Shown here in pieces: positions 1-10,258 of a stretch of DNA of 64,000 nt. Below the pieces are notes generated by a model that was not told the origin of the DNA, did not search any database, and saw nothing but the letters and a program-made list of their open reading frames with translations. A program made the position numbers and the translations under genes. The DNA comes from Sweltsa coloradensis (taxonomy: Eukaryota; Arthropoda; Insecta; Plecoptera; Chloroperlidae): NCBI GenBank assembly GCA_024449915.1, contig JAMZAV010000071.1, positions 310,001 to 374,000 on the forward strand, written 5' to 3'. Each line of letters begins with the position of its first letter. Positions within the stretch are counted from its first letter, which is position 1.

Positions 1-1412
1 TAGACGATGTTTCGGAGATTTCTAAAGGAATGCCCTATCCTCCAAGACGGTGATTTTCTTAGGTCTGTTTTGAAATAAGAATCCTGTATATCTACGTCTT
101 ACTAAGATGATTAATGTTCTCATTGCGCGATAGCAGGCGTTTGCCTGCCTGTTTGTTGTTTTCAAGTCGCTAAGATTTTAGTTGCCGTTGGTAACGAATG
201 AAAGTTTAATAGGCAGAAGGGATTTAAAATGTAATCCACTTGTCCGCAGTAAACATCTGCACTAACTTACTACAAACACACCGAAATTTTAATGAAGATA
301 CTGTCTTATACATCTTTATTTATTCACACATCTAAAGCCTCACGTACCTTCATTAGCTATGCAACATCGTATGTAATTTTAACTAACGCGGTTACAAACT
401 TCGGAGTAAGTAGAATGAAATCAGAGTATGTAAAGAAGAAAGTGGATTGCCTTTTCATTTTTTCTTCTTCAATGCGCATTGGCTCCATGATTCTCAATAA
501 TTCCTGTTTCAAATCGTGTGGACACCCTCTCATGCAGATAAATGTACGCAGATGTGTTTTAAAACCATCACAACATTAATTGTTTTTCCGACCTTGATTT
601 GCGCATCGTGAATAGAGTGAGATGAAACATAAAATACGTAATCACATCTACAATAATCACATATTTTGTAGTGATTAATGATGATGAGAGAGGAATTTCT
701 CTCGTCGTCGCCCTCAACCCGGACTGTATGACGCAGGTCAAACGTCACTCGCGAGCGTAGCACACCTTATTGGTTTTCATGAGCCTTCGGGCTCCGAGAC
801 GGGGAATATTGGTCAGAGCTTGTTCCATAACCCTACACTGGCCAATATCTCTCGTCATGGGTACAGGTGAACTACAAAGACACAGAATACTATTTGCAAT
901 ATAAAGTATGACGTAATTTTCCATAACAAAGGTTTGTTTAAAGCCAGGGTGGCACAGTCCTGGACTTCCGCAGACGTCTATTTCAGCGTACCTAATATCA
1001 AAGATAATATAAGTGATATTTTGCCAGACTTTCTAGAAAGTGCGAGTGAGTGTGTGTGAAAGTGTGAAGTGTGTAGTGTATAGCCAAGATGACAGCGCCT
1101 TATATAGCGACCTTCTAACCACTGACTTCATCAAGGATGGAGGGAGCTGAGTTTTGAAGATTTACCGTGTACTCATTAAACATTTTTATGTTACTTGGTA
1201 AAGTTGATTTTATATGTTGGTGCTTCATTTCATGCATTGTCATTAGCAATACCAATATACATTTGAAACTTGAAAGAGTTGCACGGTAGTATTCACGACT
1301 CTTTCTCTTATTTTTAGGACGCGAATCTGCCCTTTTTGTTAAATCTTAATTCATTCTTTGTCACTATACTAATAAGCCGATACTAAGATTGATATTGAAA
1401 GCACCAAAAATA
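1..1412. other. No gene or clear repeat seen
   Basis: Only short open frames occur here, none with a recognisable domain. The strip at 1040-1080 is rich in GTGTGA/GTGAGT. I see no RNA gene or transposon end, so this is annotated as unassigned non-coding DNA. Confidence 0.5.
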
Positions 1413-1458
1413 CTCATCCATCAACGCGATTATGAAAAGTGTTTGCGAAGCGGCCTAG
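1413..1458 (+). mobile_element. Relic 3' end of a Helentron-like element, long-terminator type
   Basis: This 46-bp stretch has CTCATCC (the inverted copy of the element start), then ATCAACGC, a short loop, a GTGTT arm, the extension TGCGAAGCGG and a final CTAG followed by T. The same order is seen at the minus-strand 3' end at 50511 and at the end of 37319. Nothing upstream aligns clearly with the bodies of the other elements, so only the terminus is recognisable. An open frame of 130 codons starts just before it but looks fortuitous. Confidence 0.55.
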
Positions 1459-1923
1459 TGTACTATACACTCCAAACCCCCATGATATACCCAACGCCAA
1501 TTATTCTGTTTATGAATGGCAATGGCATCGCCGCTATGCATGTCGGGGACAAAGTAAATGTAATCGGGAAGAGCGTAATTAATGAAAGGAATCACTTATA
1601 CAAACTAGTATTTTCGCAGTACTGGCTTCGAACCAACTATAGAGATGCTTATACCTTGCCCTCTATTGACCTTATCTGGTCTGGGGTTTATCAACGAGGG
1701 AGAATGCAATTTCGTAGCGCACTTTATTATTTAAAATCGTTACGAGACCGAGATTACACTTACATTATGGAATGTAGGTAGATTATTAGTTTTGAAAGAC
1801 TTAGTGTACTGACGACCATCGAAGCAACTTCTTAGGGTCTCTCTTCATATTATTATGCACCATCAGAAACAATATCAAACATGATTTTATATTACATGCT
1901 GACATCTAAAGTAGAAGATCATG

Positions 1924-2217
1924 ATTTTTAGGACTACCTATACACTACTCACAATAAAACAAAGATTACGATATTTCAAAGGTTAATCAACCTCTTTCAT
2001 CAGGTTTTTAATGACAGTTGAACAAAAGTGACAGCAGAATGGGCTTTAAAACAAACACATAATGCCATGAAACCAAAACAAAATGCACCAAAGAAACATA
2101 ATAATAAATGGTGTTGTACCTGGTGTGGTAGTGGTTGTGTAAACCAGATGAAGGAGGTTGATTAACCTTTGAAATATCGTATTGTTTTTTTTTAGTAGTG
2201 TTTATAGTCCTAAAAAC
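1924..2217. mobile_element. MITE-like element with about 75-bp terminal inverted repeats
   Basis: The left arm (1924-2003) and right arm (2146-2217) are reverse complements. They share TTTTTAGGACT, CACTACT, an ACAA-rich spacer and a near-perfect block of about 30 bases (ACGATATTTCAAAGG then TTAATCAACCTC and TTCATC). The arms flank about 140 bp of unrelated DNA with GGTGTGGTAGTGG-type repeats. The arrangement suits a non-autonomous DNA transposon. No transposase or unambiguous target duplication is visible, so the superfamily is unassigned. Confidence 0.7.
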
Positions 2218-3317
2218 CTGACCTACTCTAAAAGTGTTTCATCATTGTAATATCTAAAGTATGTTCTTAACTCATAACTTCGTTAAACTGTAGACACAAT
2301 AATACTTGACCTAAGTTACAAGATTGTGTGTATGTCGGGTCGGATGTCTGTGTAAGTGAATAGCGGATGATGGATCATCACGACATCCGTCTTAGAAAAA
2401 CTATCGCTAGCGCTTCATTTTTCCACCGATAAGTTTTTAAGGTCAGTAAAATAAAAGTTTTCACGAATTCCTTGGAAATTAGTAGACAAGCGTACAAATC
2501 AAGTTTTTTTGCTCTATTCCTTATCTTGATTACTCTGCAGCTACCAGCTTTATGAGGAAACAAATAGAACGGTTGGAATCTTAGTTTTTTGGGTAATTAG
2601 TTAAAGACAAAACACTTTTCACATAATGCGTGTGAGAAACCAAAAGTAAGTTTGTTATTCAAAGCCTCCCACTATGAAATCATTTGACTAATCCATGCTT
2701 TCTTTGTTTACAGGTAAGCTTGGAAATGGTTGTTCTCCCTCACTGTTTAACAAAGTTGTTCCGTGAAATTGGTAAGTGTTGCGCATTCATACGCTGATAT
2801 ATTAGTTCAAGTTTGTGAATGCCCGTCTCTGCCCGAATTGGGAATCGGTATCCCGTCCCGATGAAATTCCGCTGGTGGTGCCTACTTTCGAATAGTTCCT
2901 CCAAGCAACAGCACCACGTTCCAATTTCATTAGAACGTTTAGTTTCCCTCAAACAAGTCAATACCTTGAAACAATGAACCCGAGGAAGCGCGTTAAGCTT
3001 CTGGCTCGGTGCTAGAACGAAGCGCTGGATGCTGGGTGTGGTCACGCAGATTGCTTACAGAGGGCATGCTAGTTGGTCGAGCATCTTCAAGTAAACCAAC
3101 GAAATGTGATAATACTCTGGGAATGATATCGCTTGTCGATTTGTATAATTATTATATTTCGGGCTTTTGTGTGTACATGCGTTTACGCCGTTTTAACACT
3201 GTTATATTAGTAAGCAAATTACAGTTAATATTACGCTCTTTTAATGTATGCACTTTCTTAAATGAATCGGATAAAATGATTATGCATCTACTTACATGTT
3301 TTTTTGCATATTGTGTG
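2218..3317. other. Non-coding stretch, nothing assigned
   Basis: A somewhat GC-richer patch lies at 2740-3060 with open frames on both strands, the longest being 138 codons at 3009-3425. That frame runs into the LINE-like tail downstream and has no recognisable motif. I see no repeat partner elsewhere in the window. Confidence 0.4.
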
Positions 3318-3470
3318 TATAGTAAAACTTTATTTTTTAAAACAAAGCTCTGTCTTTACATTAAGGTTGCCTTAAAGACACAGAATAACAACTTTTTTTT
3401 TTACATAAATACAAATTACATTTAACAATAAGTAAAATTAGTTACATAGCATGAAAAAATGAAATGAAGT
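3318..3470 (-). mobile_element. 3' end of a non-LTR retrotransposon-like repeat, copy 1
   Basis: Read on the minus strand, this matches 25430-25581 over about 150 bp. Shared blocks include ACTTATTGTTAAATGTAATT, TTCTGTGTCTT (TTTTGTGTCTT in the other copy), GGCAACCTTAATGTAAAG and CAGAGCTTTGTTT, and both end in AATAAAGTT. An AATAAA signal at a fixed distance from a shared end, with divergent sequence upstream, is the usual look of 5'-truncated LINE copies or of a SINE sharing a LINE tail. No reverse transcriptase frame is preserved, so the clade is unknown. A shared 3' UTR of a gene family is a weaker alternative. Confidence 0.55.
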
Positions 3471-3694
3471 GGGAGTATGTAGCAAGGAGGTGATACCAAT
3501 GTTATTCACATTTGATAAACCTTGTACTTTGTTAGATGATACCTGCTTTGTTTGAGAAACCTTGATTGTTGTTATGTTTTGGATGTGTTTTTGGTTGTCT
3601 TTGCAACCCCCAGAATGTCTTGGTGGAAAAAGCAAATAAAATGACTTGCTTTTATAAAAGTGTTTACGTTTGATTTATCGACTGATGTAGTTAT

Positions 3695-4271
3695 TGGATG
3701 AGCGAAGCGAAGACTTCAATTTCACCGACCCCCAAAAAAATTTAGCTCGGGTGTTTTTTTTTTGTTTTTTTCGTCTGTTTGTTCGCTCATACCGGGAAAA
3801 CGGCATATCCGATCTTGATGAAAATTTGACAGGACCTTCGAAATCTACCCAACGCTACGACTTGCTACGTTCATGGGTACAATCGAAGAAATATTTCTCA
3901 TGAATATCGTACTTTTACGATTTTTTTCGATTTTTAGTGCGATATTTTCGTGACATTTGGGCCGATTCTGACCAAACGGGTGGGGCTACAACGTTCATAT
4001 TTCACATGGACATTAAGGTAATGGTGATGTATTGCTTTCTGAAAGAAAAAGTTGAAAAAGCTAGCCAGAATCCATAGAAATAAAGCTTTTAATATAAGTT
4101 TTTTTACGGTAAATAATACCAATTGACAAGAAACAATAGAAACTTTACAACAATCACCTACAATGCGTAGGCAACAAAACAAAGCACTTGCAAAAGTAAA
4201 GATATCCCACGCAAACTAAAAACTTTAAAAAGCTCATCCATCAACGCGGCGGGACTTTAGCGTTTTCCTAG
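3695..4271 (+). mobile_element. Helentron-like non-autonomous element, type A copy 1
   Basis: This copy of about 577 bp begins TGGATGAGCGAAGCGAAG directly after a T. It ends with CTCATCCATC, AACGC, a 12-base loop, GCGTT, TTCCTAG, then a flanking T. The start and the CTCATCC near the end are inverted repeats, but the 3' copy lies inside the terminal hairpin, giving asymmetric inverted termini. The body has a poly-T tract, the GCCACGTTTTTGGG block, one unit of the 176-bp internal repeat (GTGCGATATTTTCGTG) and an AT-rich 3' segment shared with the copies at 4344 and 36730. It encodes no credible protein; the 69-codon frame at its start is only repeat sequence. Confidence 0.75.
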
Positions 4272-4343
4272 TTATATTCAAAGGGATTTTACAATTTTAC
4301 AACAATCGAATCGTTTTTTAAAGATACGGAAAGAAAATATATT

Positions 4344-4402
4344 TGGATGAGCGAAGCGAAGACTTCAATTTCACCGACCCCCCAAAAAATTTAGCTCGAT
4401 GT

Positions 4403-4445
<43 letters not shown>

Positions 4446-5119
4446 CCGTCTGTTTGTTCGCTCTCTACCGGGCAAACGGCATATGCGATCTTGATGAAAA
4501 TTTGACACGACCTTCGTTTTCTCTGAACTTAGACTTGCCACGTTTTTGGGTACAATCGAAGAAATATTTCTCATGAATATCGTACTTTTACGATTTTTTT
4601 TCGATTTTTAGTGCGATATTTTCGTGCCATTTGGGCCGATTCTGACCAAACGGGTGGGGCTACAACGTTCATATTTCACATACACATTAAGGTTATGGTG
4701 ATGTTTTGCTTTCTGAAAGAAAAAGTTGAAAAAGTTAGCCAGAATCGAGAGAAATAAAGCTTTTAATATACGTTTTTTGACTTTTTGTGCGATATTTTCG
4801 TGCCATTTGGGCCAATTCTGACCAAACGGGTGGGGCTACAACGTTCATATTATACATGGACATTAATGTTATGGTTATGTAGTACCTTTTGAAAGAAAAA
4901 GTGGAAAATTTTAGCCAGAATCCATAGAAATAAAGCTTTTAATACAAGTTTTTTACGGTAAATAATACCAATTGACAAGAAACAAAAGAAACTTGACAAC
5001 ATTCACCTAGAATGCGTAGGCAGCAAAACAAAGCACTTGCAAAAGTAAAGATATCCCACGCAAACTAAAACCTTTAAAAGCTCATCCATCAACGCGGCGG
5101 GACTTTAGCGTTTTCCTAG
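4344..5119 (+). mobile_element. Helentron-like non-autonomous element, type A copy 2
   Basis: Same termini and body as the copy at 3695, about 70 bp downstream in the same orientation, but about 200 bp longer. The extra length is mainly a second internal tandem unit: GTGCGATATTTTCGTGCC begins at about 4611 and again at about 4787, a 176-bp period. The poly-T tract is expanded to 42 bases at 4404-4445. It ends in the AACGC/GCGTT hairpin and TTCCTAG followed by T. Frames of 77 and 67 codons on opposite strands arise only from the T run and terminal repeats. Confidence 0.75.
4404..4445 (+). repeat. Poly-T tract (42 T)
   Basis: An uninterrupted run of T inside the type A element. The equivalent position is a shorter T-rich run in the copies at 3695 and 36730, so the length is a slippage difference among copies. 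Confidence 0.9.
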
Positions 5120-8100
5120 TATATAATATGAATGAGAGTTGATAATTGACAGTGAAAAAGCTGAGCAGCTCACATTCATTTTTGAAAGGATGAAATACTA
5201 AAAAGTTCTGTACTCTATCCTGAGTGTGTGGGCAAGTATTGAATATCAAATCAGCATTCATTTTAAACTTGGCTCTTAAAGGCATGTAAGTTCAACCTGA
5301 AAGGATAAAGTTATTTTAGCCGACAACAATGAAAAGTAGCACACCTACCACACCAGTCAGACCACACAAATAAAAAAGCTTGGCATTCTTTTTGGAAGGT
5401 GTGAGTTTGATTCTTACCACCGCCAATACGGACTGGAGCATGTGTTCGTTATTCTCCAAGGTTTACCTCCGTTACAAGTGAATGCTGGAATTGCGTTCTT
5501 GGTTCATTCTTTTTATATCCGTTCTCAACTGTCGACATAGCTATCGTTGGTTTTACTAGTTCACTCTTAAAACATTTAAAAATATTTGGACTGCAATAAT
5601 TGATTCAAAAGCAACTATTTCTATACTCGACACACGTATGCAATGCACTGTAATTCATGGCCGCGTGGTCATTATAGGGTTAATATTTGGTTCTGACACA
5701 CCCATATTGTTCCATTATTACGTTTTAATTTGTGAATAGACCTACAAAAAACATTTTCCATGCACAGTAGGTACAGTTTCAATTTCAACATGCTTGCAAT
5801 GTAGACCATTCCTGTCAGTTTGGACGCATAATTTTCATTTAAAATGATATAGGCCTATCGATCGTATATTCAATATTGATTAGTTAAAGCATTTTTCTTC
5901 CTTACTAAATGTTTGGTGTTTTAAGGGATAGCAAGGCCCTACATAACAAAATAAACATCGTATTTCAATGTGTTTTCAGTTTAATTATAATTGACACATC
6001 GTCTGTACGTGGCAGCTTTACAATCCATGTTAGAAACCCCTGTTTACTGAACGCATTTAGCGAAGTTAAAACGTGATAATATCTGCAAATGAAATGAAAA
6101 CAAGATGAATTGCGATCTAATTTGTAGGAAGATAAGAAAAAAACATTTTAATAAAATACGAAAAAAGCACTTTTCTTACTTCCAAGTCGTGTAACCAACG
6201 ATTGTCAAGTCGTGAAGAAATCGATGTGTATGAATTTATCTTTAGTTGGGGTGGAAGTCATCGGGCAGGAGAAGCTGTCAATAAAATGCCTAAAAGGGTT
6301 GAATCTGAGGCCAATATCGGTAAACAATATTATAGAAATCAGAGTATTTTTCCATTTCTACCTGAGGCACAATTCCAATTCATACTCCCGAGCTCCACGT
6401 TTCATTTGTACGCCCATCTTCCTGAACGCGTATCGGTGCGTCCTTATTTCTGTTTCGCCTATGTTATGCAACTTCATATTCCCCATAATATATTTCCCCC
6501 CTTTTTTTGGCTCAACTCCAGAAAGTTGTGCCACGAGGAAGCGTACGAGCGATATTGCCGCAAAGCATTGGTGACAAGCCAGCCCTTTCTCGGCGACAAG
6601 CGCGGCCCCTTTGAGCACTCAGCTATTGTGTGGTAGATTTCTCCATCCCTTTTGAATGCGAGCAGAACGTTGCAAACGATTGTCAAATCCAAATAACATA
6701 CGTAGATTTCTCTCGGATATTGCGACAAGGCTAAACGTGCACAGTGTTCTCAAAACACCAAATCTCCCCACCCCCACGCTTGAAATTGACGCGAAGCAAT
6801 ATCACGAATTGATCACAATGGAACGCAAACGTTTTTAGTTGGTGTTTTCATTTTTGAAGCGTTACCGATTGATTCCGTTCTGCTCTACGGGAAGAATTGA
6901 TTTTTCGAGTGATATTTGAAATTAATTTGTGAACCTTTAGGCTTTGTTCGAGTTTCTCGAGATAATTCAAAGTTCAAACTGGTTATAATAGTATCATTTG
7001 AGTGAAGATTGTTTCGCACGTGTACAATCACTCTTTTTATGATGCTTTACACATTATAAAACACATTCTTATCAACAGATTGTATTATAACTTTATGTCT
7101 ACATAAGAGAATCATAGTCATATTAAAGTTACATTAAATCAATATAATTCGATATTACCATATTATTTACAAAATTGCACAATATTTCGGCTAATCCTCT
7201 GCAGCCATTAACAAGTGCACACAAGCTGAAAATTCTTCTTCTGCTGCCACTCCTATGTTTTAATAAGGTAGCCAAACTGTGTTGAGCTCCACACTGGGAT
7301 GATACTGATGTTTCCATATCCCATGCATGCCATACAAGAGTGCTGTTTCATTAATTTTGTCTTATTCGTCACTTCTTCTCTTAAAATATAGCTCGACGTT
7401 TTTGGTAGAAAATGACTAATATAATTTATATATTGCTTTTTAATATAATTGAGAAGCCCGCTAATAATAAACTTAAGCTTCAAACATATGTGATAGGCTA
7501 TCAAATTGGAATAGGATACTCACCTCACTATTTGATGTCCTACGTCATTGTCTATCTTTTAGTAGAACTTCTTTACTCGCCAACATAGACCTGTGTTCAC
7601 ACACAGAGAGATTCGTAATTCTCAATTAATGGTTTATACACCTTCAATTTCTTTAAATGTTCATTTTTTTCGCTTAGCTTCAAGCACTCAGTTCATACCG
7701 GTCGGTTGGTCGATAAAGTAGTTCACGACTCTGTATTTATAACCAGTAGGTTTAAGTTAAATTCATTTCAAATAATCTCTTCGGGCAAATTTACTTCGGC
7801 TGAAAATAACAACGCGTACACGCTCATCGAGGCGAATTATGAGCTAACGTAGATAACTTTTTTATGCCAGAAAATGTTTCCGTTAGGGCTATAAAACAAC
7901 AATTCTTGTTTTTTTTTTACCGTAGAGATGCCCTAAGAAACCTACCTAATCAAACATCAAATATTATATCCTGGAGTGGAAGTGCTGACGTACTTTAATG
8001 ATTGAATCTAAAGTGTCTGCTAAACAAAGCAAAGTAAATTAAGAGCTATAAGCTTGGGGGCCAACACTTGCTATAAAAAGACCGTGAGCTGAGCAAAACC

Positions 8101-8958
8101 ACGGCGATGCGTGAGCTTCATTTGCAAGTTTTGTGCGCAAACATCTGTTACGTGACCGCACCTTCTCACGGCAACTACCCGCAAACTTTACAAGGAAGTA
8201 AAACCGATACCGGCCTACTGGACACTGCATTATTTAGGGACAAAGATAAAATTAAACGAGCGCGTATCTGTTTGGTGTAGCGCGCACTTTATTTCTACGG
8301 TACTTCAATAAATCTGTATGCCATGTAGAAAGAAACCGCTTAGGGCTGGTTTATCTCAAGAAATAGCGATTTCCGAAGTGGGTTCTATGAGCAATTGTGT
8401 AATAATTATGTCATTTAATTAAACCACGTTTATCCCAATTACTCAAAAGAAATTTTTATCGACTTCTTGTCAAGCTGTGAATCAACAAACTGCTCTGGGA
8501 AATGATTCAAAATAAATGTGTACATGTACAACACAATAATAATTGTAAAAATGCGCCACTTCAGTCGTAACATAACTGTTCAAGAAATGTCAGCTGCTGC
8601 GAAGCTTTGAAAGTAAAATTGCGTTAAATATAGCAATTAGCTTGTTTCACGCAAAGCTCCGCGCAGATCGCGCCACTGCACTAACCCCCAAAACCAGAGT
8701 CCACTAGATACTTATTCCGAGCTGCTTGTTAGGTATCTAGTGGACCCTGCCCAAAGACCGTGGCGGTGTTTGAAATAAACTATGTATAGCAGGCTCTGCA
8801 TTGTCAAATCTGTATGCTTCCTAGATTGTTTGTTTACGTATTGTTTTACCATTCCTTCTTTCTTAAATCAATGGTTTTACGTAAGTAGTCGTACGGCCTA
8901 TTTCAAGTAATTTTATTCAATATCATATTTTGGTTTGAAAACGTGAACAACAGGAAAA
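5120..8958. other. Long non-coding stretch, no gene recognised
   Basis: I looked for domain-like translations and repeat ends here and found none that hold up. The longest open frame (6202-6636, 144 codons) overlaps frames of 120, 86 and 84 codons in other phases. That overlap means stops are sparse locally and is not evidence of a gene. Several TAGGCCTA-type palindromes occur (for example near 5850). Confidence 0.4.
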
Positions 8959-8997
8959 TTAATAAGAGCTGAAAGCACATGGATGGCGCCCTTGAAG

Positions 8998-9215
8998 TCT
9001 AAACCTGGGGCCTAGCACTGTTATTGAGATTAGACCTAGGCCTACTTGGAATAAGGCTACTAAGGAGTAAGGACTAGGGCCTAGGCTTTTCTTCAGCATT
9101 AGATGTAGACCTAGGCATATCAATATCATGGTATTATAAATTAGCAAGTATAGGCCTAGGCCCTACTTGCATACGCCTCAGCAAAGCCTAGGGCTTAGTC
9201 CTAGCCAATGTTGAT
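8998..9215. repeat. CCTAGG/AGGCCTA-rich degenerate cluster
   Basis: The palindromic words CCTAGG and AGGCCTA recur about ten times in roughly 220 bp, spaced irregularly and joined by related hexamers such as GGGCCTA and GCCTAGGG. There is no fixed period, so it resembles a decayed tandem array or local word amplification. It stands out from the AT-rich surroundings. Confidence 0.6.
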
Positions 9216-9701
9216 TTGTTGACATGAGAGAGGTTACGTAGGCAGGAGGCCAAATAAAGACACATTGTCAGTATATTATGTGTGATTGTATTCATTTGTA
9301 GTAATAAACACGACAGTATGCCCTCCTCTCTCCTTACACGAATACACACAGCAATTGGGCATTTTGCTTTCAACATAAAACTATGCAAACTGACAGTAAA
9401 AACAGTAGGCTGCTGACAGCTATGAGCAGCCATGGACACCCGCAAGTTGGGCTATCACCGCCGTCTACATTCTACATCCGCCTTTACAGGCATTCAGACG
9501 GCGGTGGGGGGTTAGTACAATAGCGCAGCGTGGTGAGTAAAAGTCGCAGTGAACAAGCCAATTAAAAACGAGAGCTCTATTCTCCAAACAACAGAATTTA
9601 AAACATTTTGATGATGCTTCACAATCTAGTATCTATGCACAATGAAAAATCTTTGTGAAAATTATATTTTCATTTGTGCCTTCTGTAACTTAAGAATAAA
9701 A

Positions 9702-10258
9702 CTAGGAAAACGCTCAGTTGGACGCGTTGTTGAGCGAGCACCGGTACGTGCAACATGACCCGAGTACGACATTTCCATAAGGCCCACCACACAGTGTAGG
9801 CCTAACTGGATATTGACATTGTACACTATACTATTCCAACATCTTTGCAATGTACTAATTGACGTCATGCCTTCTAAAGTGTATCTTTGTATCTTCACTG
9901 CCTCCTTCATTTTTTAACATCATTTTTCGAATTATGATTACCAATAAGTCTTTAAGGTCTTGACCGATTTAGCTGAAAATTTGGAAAATAGGAGAGAATG
10001 TTGTACTTATTGACCCTGCAAAATTTCATAACGATCGGTACATTTTTTTTTTTTTTTTTTTTATAACCAATGATCGGATTTTGTTCAAAAACTATACAGC
10101 AACCCGCCTAGGTGGTATGTACATGTGTGCAAAATTTCAGGTCAATCAGAGAAACGGTGCGACCTGTATCGAAGCAGTAACAGAAAAAAAAAACAAAAAA
10201 ACAAAAACAGACATTCGAGCCATAAGAGTCAAGTGGAGACGCTCGCTACGCTCGCTCA
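9702..10258 (-). mobile_element. Helentron-like element, type D
   Basis: On the minus strand it starts TGAGCGAGCGTAGCGAGCG after a T. It ends GCTCGCTCAACAACGC, a 10-base loop, GCGTT, TTCCTAG, then T. The end hairpin and CTAG match types A and B, but the body is different. It contains two long T-rich tracts (20 A/T at about 10043-10062) and two TGAAATTTTGCA blocks, also seen in weaker form in types A, B and F. The GAGCG start and CGCTC end form asymmetric inverted termini. It has no coding capacity beyond a 75-codon frame in low-complexity sequence. Confidence 0.65.

Noticed and set aside
1389..1781. 130-codon plus-strand frame starting with TTG
   Set aside because: It begins inside a transposon relic, has no ATG at the start and no motif I recognise. 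Frames of this length are expected now and then by chance in 64 kb.
3009..3425. 138-codon plus-strand frame
   Set aside because: Its 3' third is the antisense of a repeat found again at 25430, and the product is low-complexity at the end.
4343..4576. Frames beginning MDERSEDFNFTDP at 3694 and 4343 as a protein family
   Set aside because: The similarity is due to repeated element ends (iterons and T tract). There is no codon-level constraint visible and the frames end in low-complexity sequence.
6202..6636. 144-codon frame, the longest in the window
   Set aside because: Three other long frames overlap it in different phases and strands, so the region simply lacks stops. The translation has no recognisable domain.
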